From positions 14,377,764 through 14,441,763 of the forward strand of contig CM077828.1 of the NCBI GenBank assembly GCA_039720395.1: a stretch of DNA of 64,000 bases. The letters run 5' to 3'. Shown here piece after piece: positions 21,580 to 33,021 of the stretch. This stretch comes from Liquidambar formosana. Taxonomy: Eukaryota > Streptophyta > Magnoliopsida > Saxifragales > Altingiaceae. Position numbers and translations under genes: made by a program. Under the pieces are notes generated by a model. It searched no databases, was not told where the DNA came from, and saw only the letters and a program-made list of their open reading frames with translations. Numbering within the stretch: the stretch's first letter is position 1; every line of letters begins with the position of its first letter.

Positions 21580-23094
21580 CCCACAAACATTTATGATCAT
21601 TCGAGATATCCTACACATGATCGAAGTATAGGCGACATGCGCCCGCACTTGGAATCCTAATTTAGTGTTGTAGGCACCTTTTACAGTTGCTTTTAATGCC
21701 TATGATTGCGACAAATGGCCAGGAGGAAACAAAGAATGGCTCTGGTTTAAAATGCTCCAAAATCGTAGCTGTTTAATGGGTCAAGCTTCTAATGTTAATG
21801 CTGTCAAGCGTTAAGCTCATTAAATGGTGTTAAAATGCCACGTTTTGGCCTGCCCTAACCTTCAACAACCCCCCTCCTTAAAATAAAAATAAACATAAAA
21901 ATAAACATAAAATAAAATAAATAAAAAACCTATTTTGGTTTTCATTTGCTCCTTCTCACTCGTTGGCTATTGATTTTGGTTGCTATTGGTGGCATCTCTC
22001 CCTCATTGGCAGGACGGCGAGGGGTTATGTTTTAAATCTAACTATGGGTAACTTACTAGAGAGTTGTATTTCAAATCTGACCATGTCGATTCGCCACCGA
22101 TGGAAGAAGAGATGAGGTTTGGGTAGTTTAGGTCTCAGATTTGACTTACAAGAGAGTTGTATTTCATATCTAACCATGTTGATTTGCTTCATGTGGGATA
22201 GGAGATGAGGTTTACGTGCCGTGTTTTCACGGCTATGGTCCAAAAGAAGGTAAGACATTGGTAGTGTCTCAAGATAAGGACAGTCTAAGATGATGATAAT
22301 GATGTCGGATCACGCTAGTAGAAGAGGAGGAGAAGGCAGCTTAACCCCATCAAGCGTTAACTTCCCCCAAGTTTCCTCTCTTAAACAAGTGCGTTTTGAA
22401 TCATTTTAGACCACACCATCCATTGACTCCCAACCACCATCTGTCATGATTTTATGCTTTACAATAGGGTGCTATAAAAAGTGCCTACAACACCAAATTC
22501 AGACTCTATAGCTTGCCCCTGGTGATAACTAAAAGCATGACATAGATAAGGTACTGAAAACAAAACCACATTCACTATATCTAGGAGGGTCAAAATTATG
22601 AACCCAAACTACCATTTCAACATCAACTGTGAAAATCAAACCGATTTTAGGAGTTTTTCAAGTAATGGATGTTCATACTGTTTGTCAGAAACATTCTCAA
22701 AAAGTTTTTATCATTAAAAAAAAAAAAACCAATTTAATTTTAATTAAAGAGCTAGAATTGAACTCTTTATGACGAGCTAATATTGTGGTATCTTACCTGT
22801 TGTTTGAGATTCATCCATAAATTCATCTTGGTTTTTTCTTCTCATGCACACTCTTCGCCCAAAATAAAAAAACCAAATTCTCCATTTGGTTCCAATGCTA
22901 ACATGGCAAAAACTTATTGGTTCAGTGACCACACATGACGTGGCAAAGAAATTTATAATTACCCCATTAATTCGATCTTCTCAAAGCTTTTCCTTCTTAC
23001 ATTGGCCCGAAACTTGAATTCGCTCACACTTGTAATTACTCTTCTTAAAAAAAAAACAAAGCTAAACGAAGAAGAAGCAGAGCCCCAAAGAACA
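21580..23094. other. Sequence upstream of the HRD3A pseudogene, unit 1
   Basis: This region is shared with unit 2 (51139-52638). It holds a TIR element (21655-22506) and then about 590 bases leading to the pseudogene start. The last 200 bases contain a TGACGTGGCA motif (near 22936) and a short AG-rich leader, and may be the old HRD3A promoter and 5' leader. Confidence 0.5.
21655..22506. mobile_element. Small TIR element, about 850 bp
   Basis: AATTTAGTGTTGTAGGCACC on the left (near 21659) faces the inverted AATTTGGTGTTGTAGGCACT on the right (near 22480). The interior has inverted CAAGCGTTAA motifs and a tandem repeat (GAGAGTTGTATTTC at 22060 and 22153). The same element is in unit 2 at 51215-52026, so it predates the duplication. 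Superfamily and target duplication were not determined. Confidence 0.6.
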
Positions 23095-23508
23095 ATGCGA
23101 CTCCCAGCACACTTACTCTTCTTCTCTCTCCTCATTTTCTCTCTCTATCCCCTCTCTATCTACGCTCGCCGCTTCGTCCTCATCCACTCCCAAGAGGCCA
23201 AGACGACCTCAAAGACCCCTCTTGCTTCGCCGACAAGGACGTCCTCGCCATTATCGCCAACTTCTCTGAGTGGGACGAATTCGGCGACTCCAACGCCAAG
23301 CCCGATGACGAGCTTGATCCTGACTCGTGGCACTCGATCTTCGAGTCGGACTCGGCTCCTATCGAGCCGACGATTGAGGAGGTCATGCAATACTACAATG
23401 GCGTGTTGATTATGATCTCCGCCGTTCGTTTGGGTGATCCGGTGGTGATGGAGGCGGCGGCATCGGAATTTAAAGCGTCGGCGGCCGGCAGGAACCCTCA
23501 TGCGCAGT
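23095..23508 (+). pseudogene. HRD3A: HRD3A pseudogene unit 1, exon 1 (3' part lost)
   Basis: The ATG at 23095 opens MRLPAHLLFFSLLIFSLYPL, a good signal peptide, followed by RRFVLIHSQ. An extra 8 bases (AGGCCAAG, near 23192-23199) then shift the frame. The shifted frame gives the expected acidic region (DDLKDP, SEWDEFGDSNAKPDDELDP, SWHSIFESD) and the helix ending GRNPHAQ, where a TAG follows at 23506-23508. Beyond that the exon decays and jumps into intron 1 sequence, so the last part of the exon, present in unit 2, is deleted here. Confidence 0.9.
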
Positions 23509-23580
23509 AGGCGTGAGGGTTTTTTTTAATTTTTAAAATGTTTTTTCTAACATAAGATTCTGTGTTTTTTTTTTTTTTTT

Positions 23581-24501
23581 GCGTGAATTACGCTGACACC
23601 CTTCTAAATTATGACAATAACAGATGCATCTCCTCACATTTTTAAAATTACACTATCACCCTTTACTTTACAAAATAACCTACAAAAACACCTCCTACCC
23701 TCCCACTACTGTTAATAACACCGTTAAAACCAAGTGAAGCATGCCAAAACTTGTTTAAAATACCTAAATTGCCCTTAATTTTGGATGACTGTTGCACATT
23801 GAAACAAAAAAAATAAAAAACCCAGCACATTCATCCACCCCTTCACCAAGCTAGGGGTCCAATTTTGTAACCACCTCCTTGGTCAACTCTCTCCCTATCA
23901 ATTTTGCCTTGGCATTGGCATAAATTGTAAGTAAGGCAAAATTCATTAATGCCCAATGCCAAACATGTATGTCACAAGTTACATTAATTATATTTTGATT
24001 ACACCATACAATAATAAAGTAAACACAATAACAATACATGTCCCAAATTAAGCCAAATATATAGAAATATTCACAAATAAACATCTATACAGATTTAAGT
24101 TCATTTATCTATTACATATGTCCAAAAAGTTTACCATTATACCACTAAATAATCACCCCAAATATACCACTATTCAAAGTCCACGCAAAAAGTAGAGACA
24201 TTGCCACAAAAATATATGCCATTCATTTATGTACTTCTAGATCCATCATTTGGCAGCTTTCCAACACAAAAAACAGTTTCAAACTGCCCATAAGCCAATT
24301 GATATAAACCCGGAGAAAGGAAGCAAGATTTAAAACTGTCAAGCAACTAGGAAGTTGGGAGGCTAGGGCATAGTTGCATCTTAAATGTGATCTAAGTGTG
24401 GGTAGGGTCTGTGATTGTTGGGTATGTTGTTATGCAAAATTATCTTGAAGTGGCAGTTGGGACATGAATTTTTAGTTGAATAATATTGAGATTTTGAATT
24501 A

Positions 24502-24545
<44 letters not shown>

Positions 24546-25431
24546 ATCTTTTAACAAATATTAAAACTTGTTTATGATCATGGGACCCCTTGCTCATACA
24601 AGCTAACTTTAGATGCTAGATAAGCTCATTGATTTTATCATAGTTTAATGACCTTTTGGCTTTGATTTTTTTGTTTTGTATCAATTGCATTCTAATTTTT
24701 TTAAATATATATATACTAGTTAGTGCACACATGCGTTGCACGTGAATTAGTCTTATTTTACATAAATGTTTAGATATATTTTTTTATAATCATATGTGAT
24801 ATATATACTAGTTAGTGCACACATGCGTTGCACGTGAATCAGTCTTATTTTACATAAATGTTTAGATATATTTTTTATAATCATATGTGGTTTCATTACA
24901 TCAATTTAATTATTGATGTGAAGCTACGATAATACAATTATGGGGAAGAAAGTAAAAAAATAAAATTAAAAATTAAAAATCGGCATATGATTAAGGTCAC
25001 TGTGAGGAAGCAGCTATCGAATTTTGAATTTGAGTTGAAGATTATCCTATCATTGTATGGGACACAAGGAGCAAATATGAAAATTAAAGCATCCATCTAA
25101 AGATCTTATTATTAAGATTAAAAAAAAAATATTCATTTAAGTCCAAAAAATAAAATGAATCGAAGAGCCTTTATCTAGTCATATTGCTAAAATTGATGAC
25201 TATTAACTAGTCCAAAAAATAAAAACGATGCATTTTGTACAATTGGCCCATAAATTTCCCTTCAGGCCGGTAAAGGTATGTTTGTTTATTAAAGGGTATT
25301 TTGGACATTTGAAATACTCAGTTTACGTCTGTTATCCGACAATATTAAGAGGGTGATAATGTAATTTTAAAAAAGTGAGGGGTGCATTTGTTATTGTCAG
25401 AATCTAGAGGGGGTGTCAGTGTAATTTACCC
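23581..25431. mobile_element. Long-TIR transposon, 1851 bp, in intron 1 (unit 1 only)
   Basis: The termini are GCGTGAATTACGCTGACACC and, inverted, GGGTAAATTACACTGACACC, and stay similar for about 80 bases (both include TGACAATAACA and AAAATTACA...TATCACCC). It is flanked by runs of T, so a 9-base T duplication is possible but not provable. It is absent from unit 2 at the matching place (near 54230). The interior has an AT microsatellite (24510-24541) and a tandem duplication of about 92 bases around CTAGTTAGTGCACACATGCG (24717 and 24809). No transposase was seen. Long TIRs suggest a Mutator-like element. Confidence 0.8.
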
Positions 25432-25668
25432 TTTTTTTTTCCCTCCTTTTAAATTTTTTATTTTCCTCAGGTTTCTCAGCAACCAAACTAAGGGCTATGT
25501 AAAGAAATTTTATTCCCTGATGTGTAGAAGCTCTAGCGCTAGAAATACTGGGAAAAAAAAAATTTTGTTTTGGTTTTGATCAGCAACATATATATTATAT
25601 TTGTGTTTTCTTCTTATTTATATCATTTATGTAGATTGATGAATGGTTTTACTTTTGTTCGGTCGCAG

Positions 25669-26160
25669 ATGTATGATAAAGCAGTTAAACTGTATGCTGA
25701 ACTGGTGGAAATAGCTGTGAATAGTTTTTTGATTTCAAAGGACTCACCAGTGATTGAACCAGTTAGGATTCACAATGGAGCCGAGGAGAATAAGCAAGCC
25801 CTGAGGAAGTCTAGAGGAGAGGAGCATGAGGACTTCCATATATTGGAATATCAGGCACAGAAGGGGAATGCAGATGCCATGTACAAAGTCGGAATCTTTT
25901 TTTACTTTGGATTGAGAGGGTTGAGGCGAGATCATTCCAAAGCATTGTCCTGGTTTTTGAAGGCCGTGGAGAAAGGGGAGCCCAGGTCAATGGAACTTCT
26001 AGGGGAGATATATCCGAGGGGGGCTGGAGTCGAAAGAAATTACACTATGGCGCTTGAATGGCTCAAACTTGCATCCAGGCTGCAGCTTTATTCGGCTTTT
26101 AATGGGATGGGGTATTTGTACGTTAGAGGCTATGGAGTGGAAAAGAAGAACTACACCAAA
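25669..26160 (+). pseudogene. HRD3A: HRD3A pseudogene unit 1, exon 2 (intact frame)
   Basis: The acceptor TCGCAG precedes and the donor GTAAGT follows. All 164 codons are open, from [20 protein letters not shown] to [11 protein letters not shown]. It contains the linker [20 protein letters not shown] and three SEL1-type repeats. It is the best preserved part of either copy. Confidence 0.95.
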
Positions 26161-26659
26161 GTAAGTGACCATTGTTGTCTGTCTATTTGTTTATTGTGGC
26201 TTTGCACGTTTCTTCATGTTTTAAAATATGGACTGGTTTGTCTATAATTACTCGATTTGCGTCTCCTTTGTTTGCATGTTCTCTCCTTTTGAATCACTTC
26301 ACTGGAGTTATTGCCTTTTTATTAATATTATTCCCTAGATATGGCTGAATTCATTTCATATTAAGTGACCTTCAATTTTTATCACCTAGGAATATTTGAA
26401 AGTGAGAAGCAGATATGTTGAGTGTATCTTACTTGGACATTTAGGGCCCATTTGGTGCAGGCTCAAAAGTCGTTTATGAAAATTGTTTCCATTTGCAACG
26501 ATTAAAATGATGGAAAGTTTAAAGAATATGTTGTTTTGAGGTCATTTCTAGTTGAATGAATTTCTTTGAGAAAATGTTAAAACCTTCTTAGCATTTCCTG
26601 AAATTTTGAGAGTAGCAATTTTTGAAATGCCTTTTGGCTGACATTGTCTGACATTTCCA

Positions 26660-29100
26660 GCAAATATCAGTGCTAATCTTAGGAATGCTCTTGTAGCCAC
26701 TTGCTGTGAGAATAATTTGGTTTTTGGGATTGTCCTAATTTCTCTTTGGTCAATAATGGTGTTCAGGGCAATACTAGTTTCAATAAGGAGTCATCCTCTG
26801 TACCTAATGGGTGTAGGGAATTGGGTGGTAAGGGGGTTGTGAGTGATAGCAATAATTTTGTCCAGTGGAGCAGGGAACTGAAGGATTCGGTGTCTTTCTC
26901 ACTTGATGAGGAAGGGTTCTAAAAATTGGAGTACTTCTTAGCTGGAATGAATTTGTGGTTTGTTAAAATGAGAGGTAGAGGTAGGCAATGTGGTTTTAAT
27001 GGGTTGATCAAAAAAATTTGTCCAATAATGGTAATAATAGCACGGGCTTGAAGGGTGGAAAGGGGTGTAGAGGTCTTAGAGAGTTAAAAAAACGCTCAAT
27101 CAAGTGTGAATTATGAAGCTTCTAGTTCTAAGAATGAGATTGGGGCTAGTGTGGTTTCTTAATGAAGATATTTAGTTGGAATGTGAAGGCTCTTGGTTCT
27201 AGGAGGAAGCGAAGTGCTATCAAGGATGTTTTATCCAGAGAGTGTTCAGATGTTGTTATTCTACAGGAAACAAATATGGAAGTTGTTGATAGGAAGTTGA
27301 TCAAGAGCATTTGAGGGTCTAGGCTTAAAGATTGGGTTAGTATGCCTTCTTGTGGTATGTCAGGGGGTGTTTTAATTGTGTGGGATGAAAGAACTGTGGC
27401 TTGTTCAGATTTGGTTGTGGGGTCTTTTTTTGTTTCTATTAAGTTTAGGGGGTCAGACGGTTTTGAATGGGAGGTATCTGAGGTATATGGTCCTCATTTG
27501 TGGGAGGAACTATTTAATCTGTTTGGGCTTTGTAGCCCAAATTGGTGCCTCGGTGGTGATTTTAACATCAGTAGGTTGGTTTTTTGAGAAATTTAATCGT
27601 TTTGAGAGTATAGGAATATGATAGATTTCAATGGTTTTATTAGAGATTGTAATTTGAGTGATCCTCCTTTGGTAATTACTCCTTTCACTTGGTCTACTAT
27701 GCTGGAGAGATTATTTTGTTCTAGAATTGACAGTTTTCTTTTTTCTAATGAGTGGGAGGATCATTCCCTCAAGTTAGACAGGAGGTGTTACACAGGATTG
27801 TCCTAGAACATTTTCCCGTGGGGCTTGAAATTTGCCCTTTCAGATGGGGTCCTTTACCCTATAGATTTCACTATTTGAGAATATATGGCTGGAGCACAAT
27901 CTTTTCAGGAGGAATTTTGAAACTTGGTGGAGGAGAGTGCAGTCCAGGGATGGGAAGTTTTAAGTTCATGAGAAATTGAGAACTTAATTTGGTTAAGCAA
28001 GGGGGATATGAGGTTCTGCGTGGGGTTTGGGGCTTGAATCAAATCTTGGGTGGATGTGGTGTGTGGGGACAGAGCCCTCAAGGATATTTATCCACTACTC
28101 TTTAACCTGGCAGTCTATAAGGATGCTTGGGTTGAGGATGTTATGACACGGTCTAATGATGTGGTGAATTGGGATATGCAATTCCAGAGGAGCTTTAATG
28201 GCTGAGAGTTTGAAGAGGTATGTAGTTTTTTTTAAGAGCCTTAATAGTGTGAAGATAGATAGATCGGCCCAAGACTGCATTTTATGGAAAAGGACTACTA
28301 ATGGGAAGTTTTATGTTAAAGTCCTTTTTTTTTTTTTTTTTTTTTTTTTTGGGGGGGGTAAATTGTAGATAACCCCCATGATGTTCAAAATCAAGCAATG
28401 TCCCCCCCAAGATTTTATGAATAGTCTTTTCTTTTCTTTTCTTTTTTTTTTTGGATATGGGAGGGAATGCTTCTTTCCCAGCCTCCAAGATTTGATTAAG
28501 TTTGATTCCTTCTAGGGTGGTCTTCTTTGTTTGGTTGCTGGTAAAGGCTAAATGTTTGACAGTGGACAATCTACAGGGAAGAGGTTTGCACTGCCTAACT
28601 GCTGTGTGATGTGTGAGAAGGGGTCTGAATCGATCAAGCATCTCTTTCTACATTGTAAAGTTGCATAGTTTCTTTTTTTGATGAAGTGTAAAGTTGCATA
28701 GTTTCTTTGGAATAGATACTTTCAAATTTTTGGGATTCGTTGGGTTATGCCTTGGTCTCTTTTTTGACTAGTTTAAGGAGTGGCAGGTTAGACGTTCAGT
28801 CTCTACAATGGTCAGTGTGGAAGATGGCCTCTCATGCCATAGTTTGGTCGATATGGAGGGAAAGGAATTGGAGAAATTTTGATAACGAGGAGTGGCCTTT
28901 GTGGAGGCTGAAAAGAGTCTTTTTGGATTTTGTTTTTGAGTGGGCTCCTTGCAATCCTTTATTGATACCTACACTTGTAGTTGCTGTTTTTGGTTTGGTT
29001 TGATTTGCTTGTATACCACATGTGTACAGGGTTTCTCGTTTGCTGGTATTAATAAAATATTTTTTCATCAAAAATAAAAAATAAAACACACACACACACA
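26660..29100 (+). mobile_element. Truncated L1-type LINE in HRD3A intron 2, unit 1
   Basis: ORF2 starts at 27162 with MKIFSWNVKALGSRRKRSAI, the usual plant LINE endonuclease start, followed by VILQETNMEVVD, SGGVLIVWDERTV, WCLGGDFN and VCSRID-like motifs across several frameshifts up to about 27980. Most of the RT domain is missing. The text resumes with the region before the zinc-binding domain, CCVMCEKGSESIKHLFLHCK near 28600, and ends with WRERNWRNFDNEEWPLWRLK (28740-29003). An A-rich tail and a CA run near 29065-29100 mark the 3' end. The left end is approximate; 26660-27160 may be ORF1 remnant. The same defective LINE is in unit 2. Confidence 0.82.
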
Positions 29101-29779
29101 AGCAAGGTTGCAACAAAACCCCAAGCAAGAATAGGGAATGCACTTGAACAGCAGAAACCTTCATCAAATCTGAGGCAGCATATAATTCCCAACAAGGTCC
29201 TCCAATGTAACTGTGGCCATCTGATATGGGAATATGCATCAGAATTTTTTGATTTGACATATTCAAAATAGGGACTTGACCTTAACCTTAGAATGATTGT
29301 TTGCCTATTTAAGCAAATTTGAATAGTTCCACGGGCCTTGCTTACCAACATAAACTGATTGATCACAGTGGGGCTATCTTGTCCCATAATGATGTGCAAC
29401 AAGCTCCTCCTTTTAGTCTCATTTAACCCATAGATATCAAGTATAGTCTTTCTTTTGCACATAAATATTATATGATATTTTGCAGTCTGGGATACAGTTT
29501 GGTTGAGATTATTATATTATTTCATCTGTTGCTAACCTAATGCTCTTGTGAACTTGGTAAAACAAATGTGCATGTTCTGGATTTCCTAGACATGTTATCA
29601 AGCTCTTAAGATGTTAGGGAGACTGGTTTTTTCTTAAGTTGGATCGAGCAGCAAAAGGAGCATTCATTTTTCTTCTTACCATTGCAGAATTTTCCTATGA
29701 CTCATGTCTCTTTATATTTAAATTATTGTAGGCACTCCAGTAGGTTAACTTGCCGCAGGCCAATTCTTTTTCATTTCAG

Positions 29780-29994
29780 GCAAAAGAATTTTTTGAGATG
29801 GCTGCTGAAAATGAGGATGCGGGTGGGAATTATAACCTGGGGGTAATGTATCTCAAAGGGATTGGGGTTAAAGGGATGTGAAGCGAGTATGCGAATATTT
29901 CATAATGGCTGCTAATTTGGGTCATCCGAAGGCATCTTACCAGCTGGCGAAGATGTTCCATACTGGTGTGGGGCTTAAGAAGAATCTCCCTACG
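29780..29994 (+). pseudogene. HRD3A: HRD3A pseudogene unit 1, exon 3 (1-bp deletion)
   Basis: The acceptor TTTCAG precedes and the donor GTAAAT follows. The first part reads [20 protein letters not shown]. After GIGVK one A is missing (near 29871), which gives an early TGA. In the corrected phase the SEL1 repeat goes on as FIMAANLGHPKASYQLAKMF and HTGVGLKKNLPT. The exon is 215 bases where 216 would keep phase. Unit 2 has the same deletion. Confidence 0.92.
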
Positions 29995-32460
29995 GTAAAT
30001 TCAATTGGATAATATTTTTTTATTTGTGCTTGGTTTGTTTAACCTGCCAGTGAACTCTATTTTCGTTTTATTTATTTGTACTTCTGAGTTCGGTATGTAT
30101 TAACATGTAGAGTAACTTAATATCTTTATATATAATCTATACTTTTTATTGCTTTACTTTTTCGTTGCCCGTATCTTTTATTGTTGTACTGTTTTCTTAC
30201 TCTGCGCAGCTAGAACCTCTTGGGCAATAGGTCAATCTAGTTGCCTTGGTCTTGAGTGACCTAATTCAAAACATTAATTTATGAATACATGCAAAATGTA
30301 TCAACTATTGGTTAGATAATCTATGAAAATGTATTGCAACCAAGGACCCGTTTTTATTTTTTTTCAATAGCTCGGTAGTGAAAGGACCTGCAATCAAGGA
30401 TTTTAATCTTGATATCAAGAGAGACATCATGCGACCGAAAATAGAAGGATATTGAGAGTAGCAAATATGGATATTGATTTGGAGAAAAGGTGGAAATTAG
30501 TTTAATGTCAAATTTTTCAAAGAAACTTTCGAAAATATTAAAATTGACTAAAATTAACAAATTATAATAAATATTGTAAATATAATGTGCATAAGACAAG
30601 CAAGTGGTGTGTAAGTTGTTAACAGTGCATGTCGATATTAGCGAAGAAACTGAGAGTTTTAAAAAAGAGAAGTATTGAGAAAAATATAAAATCGATATCG
30701 ATTTAAAGAAATGATGGAAATGTAATATTGGAAAATAATGAAATAGGCTTCTAAGCAATTTAGAATCAGAATATTGTAAATAAACTCTATACAAGAAATA
30801 TGTGGTGTGTAAAGTTCAAAAAGTGTGTGCCACTTAGCAAATAAAAAATTCAAATTTAAATTAAGTGATATATTATATTTATGATATAATATATGCATTA
30901 TACATGTATTATAATGTATTATTAATATATTGGAGTTTATTACTTTTTAAAATTACTTTACTTATGTTTGATGGATACATCGACGGATATTGTTGCTGAG
31001 ATTTATATCAGTGATGTCTTAGAAATATCGATGGATATATCGACGAAATCAAAGAAATTTTAGTCCTTTTTATCAGGAAAAAAAAAAAAATCAAAAAAAT
31101 TTTAGTCCTTGCACATACTTGTGCAAAGACACAATCAAACCTAGTACCACATGAAGTTGAGTTCCTAGGTGGTCGAAAACTATTATCCATATCATCGGTG
31201 GAGGAGATCCTGAAGACATAAAGGGAAACTATAACAGTAATCAAGCCGTGTCATAGAACTCTTAATCTCTTATAACATTGCATCATACCTGAAGACAAAA
31301 TGGAAGTTACAACAGTAATCAAGCCATATCATGGAATTCTTATAAGATTTCACATGATGCACAAGTGACTTTAGTATTCTTCCATACTAGCATTATTTGT
31401 TAGTTGACCTAAATCAAGTGAACTAACCCAATACATATTAAATAATATTAAAAGAATGTATAACGTGTTATGTTTAAAATGAACAAAATACCAATTAAGT
31501 CAGTTAATTTTGAGAATTTGTTCCTAATCTAACCTGTTTATATTTGGGTTAGATTGCAAAGACCTGGATCAAGTGGTTTATCAAATGGAAAATGCTAAAT
31601 TGCCCACATTTTTTGCCCAAATCCTCTTACCCATATGATGTGGCAGCTGCCACATCAGCCAACTATGAATAATCATTTTTTTGATATGATTTTGATTGGT
31701 TACCCAACTGCCACGTCATTTGGGCAAGAGATTTGGGTAAAAATTTTGGGCAATGTAGCATTACTCTTATAAAATTGATCAAACTAGACCCCAATTATTT
31801 GGGTACATTGGCCAATCCAGGTCAGATTTAGCCATCTCTAATGTCTAGGGTGGCAATTGCTGTGTCCATAGGGTGTGCCTAGTCACACTGTCACACATGG
31901 GAGCTTAGGGAATTTTTTTTAATTACCAATAGAACAGTAGTTTTCCTTTAAATTGTTTCATAAATTATGGTTTTTAAATTTTCTTGGAAAGTTTACAGAA
32001 GTGTGAAAATCCTAGATTCTATTTTGTTGGTACCAAAGTTTGGAACCAAAGGTTCATAGAAGTGTGGAAATCCTAGACTCTACTCTGTTGGTACCAAAGT
32101 TTGGAAACCAATAATTGAAAGAATGGATTGTTTTTAATTCGATGAAGTGGTACAGGAAGATTACCAAGTTTGAATGCCTACACATCGATTTCTGACAATT
32201 GTTCAAACATTTTTTTTTTTTTTTTTTGTTTGGGAGTGGGTGGGGCAGCGAGGATAGGAAACACTGACTTTATAAATCTGAAAAAAATAACTATAGATAC
32301 AGAGGAGAACCGGCTGTCTGCCCTAAATGAATCACAATTGTCCAAAGATAATCATAATAATTTCTGTTGTAATTGTCTGTTGTTTGTCCTAATTATTAAT
32401 GTTTTTAAGATGTATAAGCACATCCACGTATCTGTTCCATTGGAGTGGTACTTTTTTCAG
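29995..32460. other. HRD3A intron 3, unit 1
   Basis: AT-rich intron. It holds a block at 30350-31080 with recurring GATATATCGAC/ATCGATGGATATATCG motifs of unknown origin, a MITE at 31591-31762, and a tandem duplication of about 62 bases around TTGGTACCAAAGTTTGGAA (32028 and 32090). Short open frames on the minus strand are AT-rich and unlikely to be real. Confidence 0.7.
31591..31762. mobile_element. MITE, 172 bp, unit 1
   Basis: AATGCTAAATTGCCCACATT on the left faces the inverted AATGCTACATTGCCCAAAAT on the right. The two arms pair over most of the length (TTTGCCCAAATC, ATGTGGCAG/TGCCACGTCAT). The same element is at 60371-60542, and a diverged half-copy is near 46755-46835. Confidence 0.8.
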
Positions 32461-32784
32461 GCAACTGCATTATACAAACTAGTTGCAGAACGGGGGCCCT
32501 GGAGTTCCTTGTCTAGATGGGCGTTGGAGTCATACTTAAAAGGTGATGTGGGCAAGGCATTCCTCTTGTACTCAAGGATGGCTGAGCTGGGGTATGAAGT
32601 GGCACAAAGTAATGCTGCATGGATTCTTGACAAATATGGGGAACGTAGTATGTGTATGGGAGAATCTGGATTTTGCACAGATGCAGAAAGACATCAGCGT
32701 GCACATTCTTTGTGATGGCAGGATTCTGAGCAGGGTAATAAACATGCTGCCTCGCTGATTGGGGATGCATATTACTATGGTCGG
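32461..32784 (+). pseudogene. HRD3A: HRD3A pseudogene unit 1, exon 4 (TGA)
   Basis: A consensus acceptor (TTTTTTCAG) precedes and GTATGT follows. The 108 codons read from [20 protein letters not shown] through [19 protein letters not shown] to IGDAYYYGR. One TGA stands in place of Trp after RAHSL. Unit 2 keeps that Trp but has a different stop. Confidence 0.94.
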
Positions 32785-32911
32785 GTATGTGATTCTAAAA
32801 GAAATAAGCATGTGCATGTCTGGGTCAAGGATAAGAATTAATGAGTCCTGCACTCCAACACCTCACTCTAAATTTTTTCTTCTTGTTTTCTTTTTCCTTT
32901 CCTTTTTCAAG

Positions 32912-33021
32912 GGTACTGAGAGAGATTATGATTGTGCAGCAGAGGCTTACAAGCATGCCAAATCCCAATCAAATGCACAAGCCATGTTCAATCTTGGGTA
33001 CATGCATGAGCATGGCCAAGG
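32912..33021 (+). pseudogene. HRD3A: HRD3A pseudogene unit 1, exon 5
   Basis: Reads [20 protein letters not shown] then [11 protein letters not shown]. The border that should be GG|GTAAG reads GG|ATAAG in both units, so the donor is lost and translation would run into a stop. No later exon, including the transmembrane one, is found downstream. Confidence 0.9.

Larger units (their letters stand above)
23095..33021 (+). pseudogene. HRD3A: HRD3A/SEL1L-like ERAD gene, unit 1, pseudogene
   Basis: Five blocks with consensus-like splice borders encode parts of a plant HRD3A/SEL1L homologue. In living cells HRD3A is an ER-membrane protein whose lumenal SEL1 repeats hand misfolded glycoproteins to the HRD1 ubiquitin ligase. 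Visible are the N-terminal signal peptide, several SEL1 repeats ([21 protein letters not shown], [31 protein letters not shown]), and conserved stretches such as [14 protein letters not shown] and [11 protein letters not shown]. It is broken by an 8-bp insertion in exon 1, loss of the end of exon 1, a 1-bp deletion in exon 3, a TGA in exon 4 and a lost donor after exon 5. The C-terminal exons, including the membrane anchor, are absent. Introns hold a TIR element, a LINE and a MITE. Confidence 0.93.

Noticed and set aside
23160..23501. Minus-strand frame across HRD3A exon 1
   Set aside because: Antisense shadow of a GC-rich exon; the plus-strand reading matches HRD3A with splice borders.
29049..29462. 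137-codon minus-strand open frame, also in unit 2 (57824-58237)
   Set aside because: The few differences between units are mostly amino-acid changes, it matches no family I know, and it lies in an intron next to a LINE end. Chance frame.
30354..30794. 146-codon minus-strand frame rich in Tyr, Phe and Ser
   Set aside because: AT-rich intron sequence; the partner frame in unit 2 changes length and phase at its end. Composition explains it.
32457..32853. Minus-strand frames over HRD3A exon 4
   Set aside because: Shadows of the SEL1-repeat exon.
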